A stretch of DNA of 64,000 nt from Bacteroides clarus YIT 12056 (GCF_900129655.1 NZ_FQWK01000002.1:496001-560000), one strand, 5' to 3'. Shown: positions 46,029-55,459, numbered from the stretch's first letter. Numbers and translations: made by a program. The notes: a model not told the origin generated them from the sequence alone.

Positions 46029-46508
46029 CTATTCTTTCATTATCAACACGGTTGCATAAGCGGATATACCTTCCTCCCGTCCGGTAAAGCCCAGTTTTTC
46101 CGTGGTAGTGGCCTTTATGGAAATATCATCTTCATCAATCCCCATTACAGCGGAAAGAGTTTGCTGCATGGCAGGTATATTCGCTTTCAGTTTAGGACGT
46201 TCGGCACAAATTGTCGCATCGATATTACCGACAGAATAACCTTTGTCACCTATCAGCTCTACCGTTTTCTTCAACAGAATCTTGCTATCTATGTTTTTGA
46301 ACTCACCTGCCGTATCTGGAAAGTGATAACCTATATCACGCATATTCGCCGCCCCCAGCAATGCATCACAAATGGCGTGTATCAATACGTCGGCATCCGA
46401 ATGTCCCAACAGACCTTTCTCATGTTCCAAACGCACGCCACCCAACCAAAGTTCTCTGCCTGCCACCAATTGGTGAACATCAAAGCCAAAGCCAACACGT
46501 ATCTTCAT
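46029..46508 (-). CDS. ispF: 2-C-methyl-D-erythritol 2,4-cyclodiphosphate synthase
   Basis: Makes MEcPP in the non-mevalonate isoprenoid pathway. The ATG at 46508 starts the conserved MKIRVGFGFDVHQL (metal ligands Asp8/His10); the frame 12 codons upstream adds no conserved sequence. Other signatures are GLLGHSDADVLIHAICDALLGAANMRDIG and the substrate loop region ERPKLKANIPAMQ. The length of 159 aa is standard. It is followed downstream only by the convergent GH28 gene 10 bases away. Confidence 0.95.
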   Translation of the reverse strand: MKIRVGFGFDVHQLVAGRELWLGGVRLEHEKGLLGHSDADVLIHAICDALLGAANMRDIGYHFPDTAGEFKNIDSKILLKKTVELIGDKGYSVGNIDATICAERPKLKANIPAMQQTLSAVMGIDEDDISIKATTTEKLGFTGREEGISAYATVLIMKE

Positions 46509-46550
46509 ATCTTTTTGATTCTTTTGTTTTGATACAATAAGCAACCGAAA

Positions 46551-47168
46551 TCAGCGAATATAGAAATCGAGCAGTTTTTCTTCTCCCAGATAACCTTGCA
46601 AATGCTGCCCGATACCGACAGGTCCTACACCGGCCGGCGTACCCGTAAACAATAAGTCGCCAATCTTCAAAGTCATGAAGCGACTGACGTAGGCTATTAT
46701 ATCATCTATCTTGAAAAGCATATCTGCCGTATTACCGCGCTGCACTTCCTTACCGTCTATATCAAGATGAAAATCCAGCTTCTGTAAGTCACCGCCGGCT
46801 TGTTCCGGAGAAATGAACGTACCGATAGCCGCCGAGTTATCAAACCCTTTACACAACTCCCACGGATTACCGGCCTCACGGAATTTCCTCTGCAAGTCAC
46901 GGGCAGTAAAATCAATACCTACCGTCACCGCATCATAGTAACGATGAGCAAAGCGCGGAGCGATATTCTTGCCCAGCCTGCAAATACGCACTACAACTTC
47001 CGTCTCATAATGCACCTCATTGGAAAAGTCGGGAACAAAAAACGGCTTACCGTCTTTCAAGATGGCCGAATCGGGTTTCATGAAGATAACAGGTTCCTGA
47101 TTTATTTGAGTATGCCCCAGCTCCTCATTATGCCGTGCATAGTTCATCCCTACCGCAATAATCTTCAT
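46551..47168 (-). CDS. FAH-family hydrolase (acylpyruvase-like)
   Basis: 205 aa protein of the fumarylacetoacetate hydrolase fold. Motifs: MNYARHNEELGH, FMKPDSAI, EVHYETEVVVRI (metal-binding Glu pair), VGIDFTARDLQ and LLFTGTPAGVGPV near the C-terminus. Members cleave acylpyruvates or decarboxylate oxaloacetate. The ATG shares one base with the rex stop codon (TAATG), so translation is coupled to rex. That coupling hints at a role in central carbon or redox balance, by inference. Confidence 0.88.
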   Translation of the reverse strand: MKIIAVGMNYARHNEELGHTQINQEPVIFMKPDSAILKDGKPFFVPDFSNEVHYETEVVVRICRLGKNIAPRFAHRYYDAVTVGIDFTARDLQRKFREAGNPWELCKGFDNSAAIGTFISPEQAGGDLQKLDFHLDIDGKEVQRGNTADMLFKIDDIIAYVSRFMTLKIGDLLFTGTPAGVGPVGIGQHLQGYLGEEKLLDFYIR

Positions 47169-47824
47169 TACTTTATTTCATTAAAGTTCAAACGGTTAAA
47201 CATAACAGCCAGATGTGCATACAACGAGGTGTTCTGAACTACTATATCTTCCGGCACGCGGATACGGAACGGAGTAAAGTTCCATACGGCCTTAATGCCG
47301 CCGGCCACCATAGTATCCGTAATGGTCTGCGCAATCTCGATAGGTACTGTCAACACACCGATATTGACATCATATTCGCGCATTTTCTTCTCAAAGTCAT
47401 TGGAGTGATAAATAGGAATGCCATTCAAGGTCGTACCCACCAAATCCGGGTTTACATCGAACGCCGCTACAATCTCCAACCCGAAATGATTCAAACCGGA
47501 GTCGCGCAACAACGCGCCTCCCAGGCTTCCTACGCCGAAAAGAAAAGCTTTATGTATATTGGTAAATCCCAGAAAATCTTCCAATACAGCAATCAACGTA
47601 TCTATCTCATACCCCACACGAGTACGGCCGGAGATATTGACATACGACAAATCCTTTGCTATCTGGGAAGCATCAATATTGATTTCTTTGGAGATTTGAG
47701 TAGAGGAAACAAAGCGTTCACCTTTCTTTCTAAGCAACTTTACATTGGAAAGGTACCACGGAAGCCGGCGCAAGGTAGGTTCCGGCACCTTCATGGAGTC
47801 TTTCTTTTGTAACTGATTGTTCAT
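47168..47824 (-). CDS. rex: Redox-sensing transcriptional repressor Rex
   Basis: 218 aa, winged-helix N-terminus (about 10-80, PEPTLRRLPWYLSNVKLL, VSSTQISKEINIDASQIAKDLSYVNISGRTRVGYEI) and a C-terminal Rossmann domain with LFGVGSLGGALL for NADH/NAD sensing. It represses fermentation and respiration genes when NADH is low. It is the promoter-proximal gene of a rex-FAH unit; a candidate -7 element (minus strand TACTTTTG, 47859-47866) lies upstream. No obvious Rex operator is seen in the divergent gap. Confidence 0.95.
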   Translation of the reverse strand: MNNQLQKKDSMKVPEPTLRRLPWYLSNVKLLRKKGERFVSSTQISKEINIDASQIAKDLSYVNISGRTRVGYEIDTLIAVLEDFLGFTNIHKAFLFGVGSLGGALLRDSGLNHFGLEIVAAFDVNPDLVGTTLNGIPIYHSNDFEKKMREYDVNIGVLTVPIEIAQTITDTMVAGGIKAVWNFTPFRIRVPEDIVVQNTSLYAHLAVMFNRLNFNEIK

Positions 47825-47951
47825 AGTCTTCCCTTTAAGTTCTCAATATTATGACTGACAAAAGTAGTGCTTTTTTTCTAATCTATAACATATCTATGAC
47901 AAAAGGTTAACATTATTTCTACCTATGATTGCAAACTTCCCTATAAAACCG

Positions 47952-47959
47952 TATTTTTG
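47952..47959 (+). promoter_or_regulatory. -7 element for the SUI1-like gene
   Basis: TATTTTTG, a TAnnTTTG match 34 bases before the ATG at 47994. The -33 region is poor. Confidence 0.5.
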
Positions 47960-47993
47960 AACTCCTTTTCACAGACAATTAAAATAGATATAT

Positions 47994-48353
47994 ATGGCTA
48001 AGAATCCAAAAGACAACGACTGGAAAGACAGACTGAACGTGGTGTACTCCACCAACCCCGACTTCAATTACGAAATGGACGATGAAGAAGAGCAAGCCAC
48101 TCTCCAACCTTCCCAACAGCGTCTGCGCGTACAATTGGACCGCAAGAACCGAGGTGGTAAAGTCGTAACTCTCATTACCGGATTTGTCGGTACGGAAGAT
48201 GATTTGAAAGAATTGGGCAAGTTCCTTAAAAGTAAATGCGGCGTGGGCGGAAGCGCCAAAGACGGAGAAGTCATTGTACAAGGAGACTTTAAACAAAAAG
48301 TGCTGGAATTACTGAAGAAAGAGGGATATACACAAACCAAACCGGTGGAGTAA
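47994..48353 (+). CDS. eIF1/SUI1 (YciH)-like translation factor
   Basis: 119 aa with an acidic N-terminal tail (about 1-40) and a SUI1 domain (about 42-115, LRVQLDRKNRGGKVVTLITGFVG, CGVGGSAKDGEVIVQGDFKQKVLELL). The bacterial YciH family is thought to act on start-codon selection or initiation under stress. It stands alone between the divergent rex and the convergent tsf, followed by a bidirectional hairpin. Confidence 0.93.
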   Translation: MAKNPKDNDWKDRLNVVYSTNPDFNYEMDDEEEQATLQPSQQRLRVQLDRKNRGGKVVTLITGFVGTEDDLKELGKFLKSKCGVGGSAKDGEVIVQGDFKQKVLELLKKEGYTQTKPVE

Positions 48354-48385
48354 CCTGATTCCGCTTTAAAAACATAATAAATAAA

Positions 48386-48419
48386 AACGGTCGCTATGGA
48401 TATTTCCATGCGACCGTTT
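48386..48419. terminator. bidirectional terminator between the SUI1-like gene and tsf
   Basis: A 15-bp inverted repeat with one bulged base (48386-48400 with 48405-48419) and a 4-base loop, with A-rich sequence before and T-rich sequence after it. It serves both convergent genes. Confidence 0.85.
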
Positions 48420-48443
48420 CTATTTATTTCTATTCGTACAGAA

Positions 48444-49436
48444 TTATTCAGCACGCAGAGTGAAACGCTTGAAGTCGACGATCTTCAGTTCGGGATCAGC
48501 TTCTTTCAGCACTTCTCTTACTGTCTTCTTAGCATCCATGATGTCTTCCTGGTTCAGCAAGCAAACTTCTTTCAAGAATTTACCCAAACGACCCTTAGCG
48601 ATGTTCTGAATCATCTGTTCGGGCAAGTTAGCAGCCTTTTCAGCGGAAACGGTAGCGATGATTTCTTTAGCTTTTGCCACGTCTTCAGCTGTAATCCAGC
48701 CCTTAGCCATGTTGCTTTCCATATGGTCTTCGCTGTCTACGTGAGCCGGGTTGATATTCGCTTTCTTCAAAGCAGCCTCAACAGCCTTCTGTACTTGTTC
48801 AGCTTTTGTCTTCTCGATGGCAACATCGATTTCTTTCTGCTTAACTTCCTCAGATACGCCGTCTTCATCGATAGCCAACGGATTCATAGCGGCAATCTGC
48901 ATAGCTACTTGCTTAGCCAACTGCTCGTTTACTTCCTTGTTGAAAGCAACGATTGTACAAAGACCGTTTCTGTTCATGTGGTTGTACACAACAGTGGTTG
49001 TACCCTCTACGGTCAGATAACCGTCGAGTTCCATTTTCTCGCCTGTAATACCGCTACGGTCTGTTACAGCATCCTGTACGGTACCGTTACCCATCGGCAA
49101 CGCTTTCACTTCATCCAAAGTCTTGCACTTGTTGGCGACAGCGAGATCAAGGATATCCTGAGTCAGTTTCACGAAGTCTGCATTCTGAGCAACGAAGTCG
49201 GTTTCGCACTTCAAAGCGATGATAACCGCAAAGTCACCGGTAGTCTTAGCCAAAACGCAACCTTCAGAAGCTTCACGGTCTGAACGCTTAGCGGCAACAG
49301 CCTGTCCCTTCTTACGGATAATTTCCATTGCCTTGTCGAAATCGCCTTCAGCATCATTCAATGCATTCTTGCAATCCATCATACCAGCACCGGTCATTTT
49401 ACGGAGCTTGGTTATATCAGCCATACTTACAGCCAT
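48444..49436 (-). CDS. tsf: Translation elongation factor Ts
   Basis: 330 aa nucleotide-exchange factor for EF-Tu. N-terminal UBA-like domain with ITKLRKMTGAGMMDCKNALNDAEGDFDKAMEIIRKKG, then the core with NCETDFVA-type motif (here KCETDFVAQNADF) and two dimer-type repeats. The C-terminus is long and Lys/Glu rich. Last gene of rplM-rpsI-rpsB-tsf. Confidence 0.97.
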   Translation of the reverse strand: MAVSMADITKLRKMTGAGMMDCKNALNDAEGDFDKAMEIIRKKGQAVAAKRSDREASEGCVLAKTTGDFAVIIALKCETDFVAQNADFVKLTQDILDLAVANKCKTLDEVKALPMGNGTVQDAVTDRSGITGEKMELDGYLTVEGTTTVVYNHMNRNGLCTIVAFNKEVNEQLAKQVAMQIAAMNPLAIDEDGVSEEVKQKEIDVAIEKTKAEQVQKAVEAALKKANINPAHVDSEDHMESNMAKGWITAEDVAKAKEIIATVSAEKAANLPEQMIQNIAKGRLGKFLKEVCLLNQEDIMDAKKTVREVLKEADPELKIVDFKRFTLRAE

Positions 49437-49496
49437 AATATCTTTCCTTTATATTTTAGTTAATAAATATCGTTCTAAAAAGCGAAAAAGAGCTGA

Positions 49497-49560
49497 GAAT
49501 AGAGAATTGAGAATTGCCGTAAAGTAACTCTCAACTTTCAATTCTCAACTCTCGGTTCTA
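49497..49560 (-). repeat. imperfect inverted repeat between rpsB and tsf
   Basis: The gap between rpsB and tsf carries an imperfect inverted repeat built of the unit AGAGAATTGAGAATT and its near complement. A related CTCAACT-rich stretch occurs between rpsI and rpsB (50513-50545) in the opposite orientation. The hairpin may adjust the amount of tsf relative to rpsB or stabilise the message. Confidence 0.5.
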
Positions 49561-49564
49561 TGAT

Positions 49565-50401
49565 TTAAGCCTCTTCGTCTTCCTTGATAAAAGCGGCAGC
49601 TTTGGCTGCGTTGATTGCTTCCTCGTCAGACTTGTCGAGTCTTGCTTTTGTAGCTTTCTTCTTGCCTTTGTTGGCAGGAGCTTCGCCGGCGGCTTCCATA
49701 TCCACCTTTTCAGCCTTACGTTCTTCCAAACCTTCCTGCATAGCGGCGCAGCAAGCATCCAAGATAACTTCTACCGACTTGGTAGCGTCATCATTTGCCG
49801 GAATAACGAAGTCGATGTTTGTAGGATCGGAGTTGGTATCAACGATACCGAATACCGGAATACCCAAACGGTTAGCTTCGCGAACTGCAATATTCTCTTT
49901 CATTACGTCGATAACGAACAAAGCGGACGGCAGACGAGTCAGGTCGGCGATAGAGCCCAAAGTCTTGTCCAACTTAGCGCGTTGACGGGAGATTTGCAGA
50001 ATTTCTCTCTTAGAGAGGTTAGAATAAGTACCATCGTTAGTCAACTTATCGATAGTAGCCATCTTCTTCACAGCCTTACGGATTGTCGGGAAGTTAGTCA
50101 ACATACCACCCGGCCAGCGCTCGATTACATAAGGCATATTTACAGATGCAGCCTTGTCGGCAACCACCTGCTTAGCTTGTTTTTTAGTAGCAACAAACAG
50201 GACTTTCTTTCCTGATTTAGCGATTTGCTTCAAAGCTTCAGCAGCTTCGTCAATTTTAGCAACCGTCTTGTTGAGGTCAATGATATGAATACCATTGCGC
50301 TCCATGAAGATATAAGGAGCCATTGCAGGGTTCCACTTTCTTTTCAAGTGACCGAAGTGACAACCGGCTTCCAATAATGTATCAAAATTTGTTCTTGACA
50401 T
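49565..50401 (-). CDS. rpsB: 30S ribosomal protein S2
   Basis: 278 aa; conserved LLEAGCHFGHLKRKWNPAMAPYIFMERNGIHIIDL, RWPGGMLTNFPTIRKAV, PSALFVIDVMKE and VDTNSDP motifs. A Lys/Ala/Glu-rich C-terminal tail of about 50 residues (after residue 225) extends beyond the usual core, as in other Bacteroidetes. Preceded by a 177-base leader with a small hairpin (50490-50504). Confidence 0.97.
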   Translation of the reverse strand: MSRTNFDTLLEAGCHFGHLKRKWNPAMAPYIFMERNGIHIIDLNKTVAKIDEAAEALKQIAKSGKKVLFVATKKQAKQVVADKAASVNMPYVIERWPGGMLTNFPTIRKAVKKMATIDKLTNDGTYSNLSKREILQISRQRAKLDKTLGSIADLTRLPSALFVIDVMKENIAVREANRLGIPVFGIVDTNSDPTNIDFVIPANDDATKSVEVILDACCAAMQEGLEERKAEKVDMEAAGEAPANKGKKKATKARLDKSDEEAINAAKAAAFIKEDEEA

Positions 50402-50578
50402 TTTGTTTTAATCTTTAAATCGTTTACTTTCTTTTTTGTTTTTTCTAAACCAACCGCCGGGTAGCCTATCCAGATGAAGAGTCCCGGTAGTTTAGATACT
50501 AAACGCTTTTTCAGTTGAGAGTTGAGAGGTGAAAGTCGAGAATTAAGCAACTTGTCCGCCCCAACCGTTCTCCAACTC

Positions 50579-50965
50579 TTAACGTTTACTGAACTGGAAT
50601 CTACGACGAGCTTTCGGCTGTCCCGGTTTCTTACGTTCAACAGAACGGGGATCGCGGGTCATGAAGCCTTCAGCGCGGAGAGCAGCCTTGTCTTCAGCAT
50701 TGATTTTCACCAGCGCGCGAGCGATTGCAAGACGCAATGCCTGAGACTGACCGGTAAAACCGCCACCGCAGAGGTTTACTTTGATGTCGTACTTTTCAGC
50801 AACACCCAGTTTGTTCAACGGTTGTTTCACTACATACTGAAGAATGCTTGATGGAAAGTACTCTGCGAGGTCTCTCTTGTTAATAGTAATCTTTCCAGTA
50901 CCTTCGCTTACGAAAATACGTGCAATTGCACTTTTACGTCTGCCTAATGCATTTACTACTTCCAT
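50579..50965 (-). CDS. rpsI: 30S ribosomal protein S9
   Basis: 128 aa with GRRKSAIARIFVSEGTGKITINKRD, GGGFTGQSQALRLAIARAL and the basic C-terminal tail ending KARRRFQFSKR that reaches the P-site tRNA. It starts six bases after rplM, the normal rplM-rpsI pair. Confidence 0.97.
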   Translation of the reverse strand: MEVVNALGRRKSAIARIFVSEGTGKITINKRDLAEYFPSSILQYVVKQPLNKLGVAEKYDIKVNLCGGGFTGQSQALRLAIARALVKINAEDKAALRAEGFMTRDPRSVERKKPGQPKARRRFQFSKR

Positions 50966-50971
50966 TATCTC

Positions 50972-51433
50972 TTATTTAAGTGCGTTAATATCAATCATTT
51001 TCGGGCTCTGAGCTTCATGTTTGTGCTCGCTGCCTGCATAAACGTACATATTGCCCAGCAATTGAGCACCCAGTTTATTCTTAGGCAACATACCCTTTAC
51101 TACTTTTCTCAGCAACTTGTCATCACCGTTCGGTTTTGCCTGCAAACGAGCAGGAGTGATTTCTCTCTGACCGCCGGGATAGCCTGTATATGACAGATAT
51201 ACCTTGTCATTCCATTTGTTACCGGTTAATTTTACTTTGTCGGCGTTGATAATGATTACATTATCGCCACAATCTACGTGAGGAGTAAAGTTTGGTTTAT
51301 ACTTTCCTCTCAACAGTTTCGCAACTTTCGCGCCCAGACGACCCAATACTTGATCCGTAGCGTCAACAATGACCCATTCTTTAGTCACTGTAGCTTTGTT
51401 TGCAGAAATGGTCTTGTAACTTAAAGTATCCAC
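50972..51433 (-). CDS. rplM: 50S ribosomal protein L13
   Basis: 153 aa with WVIVDATDQVLGRLGAKVAKLLRGKYKPNFTPHVDCGD and the VKGMLPKNKLGAQLLGNMYVYAG motif. First gene of the ribosomal operon, behind a full-consensus promoter. The leader of about 120 bases shows no structure I can assign. Confidence 0.97.
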   Translation of the reverse strand: MDTLSYKTISANKATVTKEWVIVDATDQVLGRLGAKVAKLLRGKYKPNFTPHVDCGDNVIIINADKVKLTGNKWNDKVYLSYTGYPGGQREITPARLQAKPNGDDKLLRKVVKGMLPKNKLGAQLLGNMYVYAGSEHKHEAQSPKMIDINALK

Positions 51434-51559
51434 TCTTAATTGTTTTTTTAAATGTTACTACTAAATGTTTTGCTTCACCACGAATTAACCGCCTCGGACA
51501 AAGGGAGATTAACTCGCTATGAATTAAATGCTTATCCTTATGAGATAATAATCGGCTTG

Positions 51560-51590
51560 CAAAGGTACGGATTTTCTTATAACTGGCAAA
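51560..51590 (-). promoter_or_regulatory. Consensus promoter of the rplM-rpsI-rpsB-tsf operon
   Basis: On the minus strand TTTG (51587-51590), 19 bases, then TACCTTTG (51560-51567): an exact TTTG-N19-TAnnTTTG Bacteroides promoter. The expected transcript start is near 51553, giving a leader of about 120 bases before rplM. Confidence 0.85.
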
Positions 51591-51638
51591 CGTTTTCTTC
51601 TTTTTTTTAAATTGCACTTGGCTGATATACAACAAAAA
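51591..51638. other. non-coding gap between rplM and the DUF4488 gene
   Basis: Middle of a 337-base gene-free stretch (51434-51770) that otherwise holds the rplM leader, the rplM promoter and a terminator hairpin. Apart from a run of T residues (about 51600-51608) I see nothing else here. Confidence 0.5.
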
Positions 51639-51684
51639 GAAATTATCTTCCGAAGAAATAAAAATATCCCCGGAAGATAATTTC
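51639..51684 (-). terminator. terminator of the DUF4488 gene
   Basis: A perfect 14-bp inverted repeat (51639-51652 with 51671-51684) with an 18-base loop and T-rich sequence on the exit side, placed about 90 bases past the DUF4488 stop and before the rplM promoter. Confidence 0.75.
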
Positions 51685-51770
51685 AAAAGTTCCCGCCCGC
51701 GCATGCAAACACCTGTAAACAGGACATTCCCGGATTTGCGCAAGGGGTATGAAATGGCATTTGTTTTCTG

Positions 51771-52262
51771 TTACCGGACAATATCCTCCGGAAATGCGGA
51801 TGGCATATTTACCCGTTTCCAGGTTTCATGAAACCATGTATTCAGTTCATTTCCGTTTAAATCTTTTGCGATAAAATATTTCAGATACATCACACCGCCC
51901 TCGCCCATTTCAAATTCAAGGATATTATCCTTATTATCCAACATAGGCAGATGGATGTTCTTCTCGATGCTTTCCTTATAGGCCGTACCCGATATTTGCC
52001 GATAGGTGCCATACCCCGTAATAATGGCGTCCGCACCGGGTCGTATCGTGAAGTTAACAATACGGCCGTCATCGCTCAGCACCTTAAATGTATTGCTCGG
52101 CTTCAATATTCCGGGAATATCCGGATTTTCGGACACATAATGACACAACTGCCAAATACCTTCCAGATGCGCCGGCTCGAAAACAGCCTTATCCTGCGCC
52201 CGGACTCCTGTTACCGCAAGCAGCACCGCCGCCAGCATGGTAAAGAAATAACTCTTTTTCAT
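51771..52262 (-). CDS. DUF4488-family exported protein
   Basis: 163 aa with sec signal ending VRAQ (about residue 22). The sequence [12 protein letters not shown]...[23 protein letters not shown] fits the lipocalin-like DUF4488 family common in Bacteroides. Function unknown; the beta-barrel shape suggests binding of a small hydrophobic ligand. A -7 element (minus strand TATATTTG, 52305-52312) lies about 45 bases upstream; the gene is monocistronic. Confidence 0.8.
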   Translation of the reverse strand: MKKSYFFTMLAAVLLAVTGVRAQDKAVFEPAHLEGIWQLCHYVSENPDIPGILKPSNTFKVLSDDGRIVNFTIRPGADAIITGYGTYRQISGTAYKESIEKNIHLPMLDNKDNILEFEMGEGGVMYLKYFIAKDLNGNELNTWFHETWKRVNMPSAFPEDIVR

Positions 52263-52351
52263 ATTCGTATGATATTGGTTAACGCTATGTCATTCCTGTT
52301 GACACAAATATAAAGATTTATTTTGAGAAAATAACAGTTTATCGCATAAAA

Positions 52352-52383
52352 AAGCCCGCATAAACCAAAGTTTATGCGGGCTT
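52352..52383 (-). terminator. terminator of asnS
   Basis: A perfect 14-bp inverted repeat (52352-52365 with 52370-52383) with a 4-base loop followed on the minus strand by TTTTTT. A strong intrinsic terminator about 35 bases past the asnS stop. Confidence 0.9.
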
Positions 52384-52418
52384 ATCCGTTAAAGATATTC
52401 TATTCCGTTCTCCATCGA

Positions 52419-53822
52419 TTAGAACTCCGCATTGCGCGGAGTACGCGGGAACGGTATCACGTCACGAATATTAGTCATACCGGTTACGAACAGCAACAGA
52501 CGCTCAAAGCCTAATCCGAAACCTGAGTGCGGACACGTACCGAACTTACGGGTATCAAGATACCACCACATATCTTTCATCGGGATATGAAGCTCCTCGA
52601 TACGGTTCATCAGTTTAGCGTAGTCGGACTCACGCTCGGAACCTCCGATAATCTCGCCAATCTTCGGGAAGAGTACATCCATGGCACGTACCGTTTTACC
52701 GTCGTCGTTCTGTTTCATATAGAACGCCTTGATTTCTTTCGGATAATCCGTCAGGATAACCGGACGCTTGAAGTGCTCTTCCACCAAATAACGCTCGTGT
52801 TCGGAAGCCAGGTCGACGCCCCAGTATACGGGGAACTCGAACTTATGTCCCTTCGCTACGGCTTCTTCCAGAATCTTGATACCTTCCGTATAAGGCAGAC
52901 GAACGAAGCTTTCTTTCAGAACACCCTGCAGACGTTCTACCAAGCCCTTGTCAAACATATCGTTCAAGAACTTCACGTCATCGGCGCAGTTATCCAAAGC
53001 CCACTGTACGCAGAACTTGATGAATTCTTCCGCCAAGTCCATGTTATCGGCAATGTCGTTGAACGCGACTTCCGGCTCAACCATCCAGAACTCCGCCAAG
53101 TGACGGGGAGTATTGGAGTTTTCGGCGCGGAACGTAGGTCCGAACGTATAGATAGCGCCCAATGCCGTAGCGGCGAGCTCACCTTCCAACTGGCCGGAAA
53201 CCGTCAGGCTGGCCTGTTTGCCGAAGAAATCGTCATCGTAGATAATGGAACCGTTTTCATCTTTCTTCAAATCATACAGGTTCATCGTAGTAACCTGGAA
53301 CATCTGTCCGGCGCCTTCACAGTCAGAACCCGTAATGATAGGCGTATGGAAATAGAAGAACCCTTTCTTATGGAAGAACTCATGAATGGCGATAGCCATA
53401 TTGTGACGAATGCGGAACACAGCGCCGAACGTATTCGTACGCGGACGCAGATGGGCTATCTCACGAAGGAACTCCATAGAATGTCCCTTTTTCTGCAAAG
53501 GATATGTATTGTCGCAAGTTCCCAACACTTCGATTTCACGAGCCTGGATTTCGGCTTTCTGACCGGAGCCTACCGATTCCGTCAGCACACCGTTCACGCT
53601 CAAACAAGCGCCTGTGGTAATATCTTTCAGCATCTCCTCATCGAAGTTCGCCAAATCCACCACAATCTGCACATTATTTATTGTAGAACCGTCGTTCAGC
53701 GCGATAAAATTAACTTGCTTACTACCTCTGCGGGTACGAACCCAGCCTTTCACGTTGACCATAGCGCCAAAATCCTCGCGCTTCAACAGGTCAACAATCT
53801 TTGTTCTACTAATTTTTTCCAT
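52419..53822 (-). CDS. asnS: Asparaginyl-tRNA synthetase
   Basis: Class II synthetase of 467 aa that charges tRNA-Asn. N-terminal OB anticodon-binding domain (about 10-115, [25 protein letters not shown]), then the catalytic core with motif 2 [25 protein letters not shown] and motif 3 [16 protein letters not shown]. The [17 protein letters not shown] block is typical of AsnRS rather than AspRS. It starts 29 bases after the pseudouridine synthase gene. Confidence 0.97.
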   Translation of the reverse strand: MEKISRTKIVDLLKREDFGAMVNVKGWVRTRRGSKQVNFIALNDGSTINNVQIVVDLANFDEEMLKDITTGACLSVNGVLTESVGSGQKAEIQAREIEVLGTCDNTYPLQKKGHSMEFLREIAHLRPRTNTFGAVFRIRHNMAIAIHEFFHKKGFFYFHTPIITGSDCEGAGQMFQVTTMNLYDLKKDENGSIIYDDDFFGKQASLTVSGQLEGELAATALGAIYTFGPTFRAENSNTPRHLAEFWMVEPEVAFNDIADNMDLAEEFIKFCVQWALDNCADDVKFLNDMFDKGLVERLQGVLKESFVRLPYTEGIKILEEAVAKGHKFEFPVYWGVDLASEHERYLVEEHFKRPVILTDYPKEIKAFYMKQNDDGKTVRAMDVLFPKIGEIIGGSERESDYAKLMNRIEELHIPMKDMWWYLDTRKFGTCPHSGFGLGFERLLLFVTGMTNIRDVIPFPRTPRNAEF

Positions 53823-53851
53823 AAAACAGTTATTATACCTTATTATATATA

Positions 53852-55318
53852 TTATTCGAAAGAGCCCATACGCAGGAAGTTTACCTCCGGTTCAGTGAGG
53901 TAACGCCACTCGCCGCGACGCAAGCCTTTCTTGGTTAAGCCGGCAAAGAATACACGGTCCAGTTTCACAACCTTATATCCCAGCGATTCGAAAATACGAC
54001 GCACGATACGGTTCTTACCGGAGTGGATTTCTATGCCCACCTCATCTTTTTTGAATTCATCAGTGTAACTGATAGCATCCGCCTGGATTTCACCGTCATC
54101 CAACTGAATACCGGCCGCAATCTGCTCCATATCGGCTTTAGTCAGATTCTTATCCAAGTGCACATGATATATTTTCTTTTTCAGATACTTGGGATGAGTC
54201 AGCTTGGAAGCCAGGTCACCGTCGTTCGTCAGCAACAATACTCCCGTAGTATTACGGTCCAGACGACCTACCGGATAGATACGTTCGTCGCAAGCGCCTT
54301 TCACCAAATCCATTACAGTACGACGCGCCTGCGGATCATCGGAAGTTGTCACCGTATCTTTCGGTTTGTTCAACAGAACATATATCTTACGTTCGATGCT
54401 GACCGTCTGATCGTGGAACTTCACTTCATCGCCACGCTTAATCTTAGTACCCAATTCCGTAACCACCTCTCCGTTTACAGACACTACACCGGCTGTAATA
54501 AACTCATCCGCTTCACGACGCGAGCACACACCGGCATTAGCCAGGAACTTATTCAGACGAATCGGTTCGTTCGGGTCGACAAACTGTTCCTTATACTCTA
54601 TCTGTTTCTTCTTGCTGTACTTGGCATTGGGATCGTAATCCCCCGTACGGCGAATCGGACGGCTGTAACTATCCCTGTTGCCATAAGGGCGTTGAGGACG
54701 GTCGCCATTCGAGTTATAGCGCGGACGGAAAGGACGGTCGCCACCGGCATTGTTACCGTAAGGACGCTGAGGACGGTCGCCGCCTTCGCTGTTATAACGG
54801 GGACGGTAAGGACGGTCACCACCGGCATTGTTGCCGTAAGGACGCTGAGGACGGTCACTACCTTCGCTGTTATAGCGGGGACGGTAAGGACGGTCACCAC
54901 CGGCATTATTGCCGTAAGGACGTTGGGGACGGTCGCCGCCTTCACTGTTATAGCGGGGACGGTAAGGACGGTCACCGCCGGCATTATTACCGTAAGAGCG
55001 TTGGGGGCGGTCGCCGCCTTCACTGTTATAGCGGGGACGGTAAGGACGGTCGGTATTATAAGAACGCTGAGGGCGGTCGCCATTCTCCGCATTCGGATTA
55101 AAACGCGGACGGTAAGGGCGGTCACTGCCGTAAGAGCGTTGCGGACGATCGCCGTTTTCACCATTAAATTTCGGACGATAAGGGCGGTCCCCATTTTCAC
55201 GGTTATAAGACGGGCGGCTATAGCTTCCCTCTCTGTTAAATTGGTTACCATCACGGCCGGCGCCTGAGTTCTCCTCTGAGGAAGAAGCATCACGCCAAGT
55301 TTCATTTTCTGTACTCAT
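53852..55318 (-). CDS. RluB-type rRNA pseudouridine synthase with long repeat-built N-terminus
   Basis: 488 aa. The C-terminal about 240 residues are a normal enzyme: S4 RNA-binding domain (about 252-310, [22 protein letters not shown]) and the RsuA/RluB catalytic motif [20 protein letters not shown] with its Asp. The first about 240 residues are Arg/Tyr/Gly/Asn/Pro-rich and built of repeats, with four near-exact 26-residue units (90-193) of the type [20 protein letters not shown] plus GNNAGG, and degenerate copies on both sides. The extension should be disordered and RNA-binding. Usual family members are about 240-290 aa, so it doubles the length. Confidence 0.92.
   Translation of the reverse strand: MSTENETWRDASSSEENSGAGRDGNQFNREGSYSRPSYNRENGDRPYRPKFNGENGDRPQRSYGSDRPYRPRFNPNAENGDRPQRSYNTDRPYRPRYNSEGGDRPQRSYGNNAGGDRPYRPRYNSEGGDRPQRPYGNNAGGDRPYRPRYNSEGSDRPQRPYGNNAGGDRPYRPRYNSEGGDRPQRPYGNNAGGDRPFRPRYNSNGDRPQRPYGNRDSYSRPIRRTGDYDPNAKYSKKKQIEYKEQFVDPNEPIRLNKFLANAGVCSRREADEFITAGVVSVNGEVVTELGTKIKRGDEVKFHDQTVSIERKIYVLLNKPKDTVTTSDDPQARRTVMDLVKGACDERIYPVGRLDRNTTGVLLLTNDGDLASKLTHPKYLKKKIYHVHLDKNLTKADMEQIAAGIQLDDGEIQADAISYTDEFKKDEVGIEIHSGKNRIVRRIFESLGYKVVKLDRVFFAGLTKKGLRRGEWRYLTEPEVNFLRMGSFE
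54740..55051 (-). repeat. 78-bp tandem repeats coding the RluB-type N-terminus
   Basis: Four 78-bp units in a row, one per 26-residue protein repeat, with degenerate flanking copies that extend the array to about 54680-55192. The units differ by scattered, mostly silent substitutions, so the array is old enough to have diverged but still liable to slip in length. No spacers are present, so it is not a CRISPR array. Confidence 0.9.
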
Positions 55319-55459
55319 TGTTTTTTTTATTCGAATAAAATTAAACCTACTGGCCTCACGGCCATTCTTTCTTTATCTCTGATTACCTTTTCTTTTATTT
55401 TAGCTTATAAACAAAATCCGGATTAAAAAGTTGAATGTTCCGGACTCTCTTGTCGCTTC

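Noticed and set aside
51381..51743. 120-codon minus-strand frame spanning the rplM promoter
   Set aside because: It overlaps the rplM start, a consensus promoter and a terminator, and has no conserved sequence.
54680..55192. CRISPR-like periodic repeat
   Set aside because: Units are contiguous, without spacers, in frame, and code a repeated peptide.
52527..55267. Long plus-strand frames opposite asnS (458 codons) and the pseudouridine synthase (414 codons)
   Set aside because: Shadows of genes with clear motifs; the second only mirrors the repeat array.
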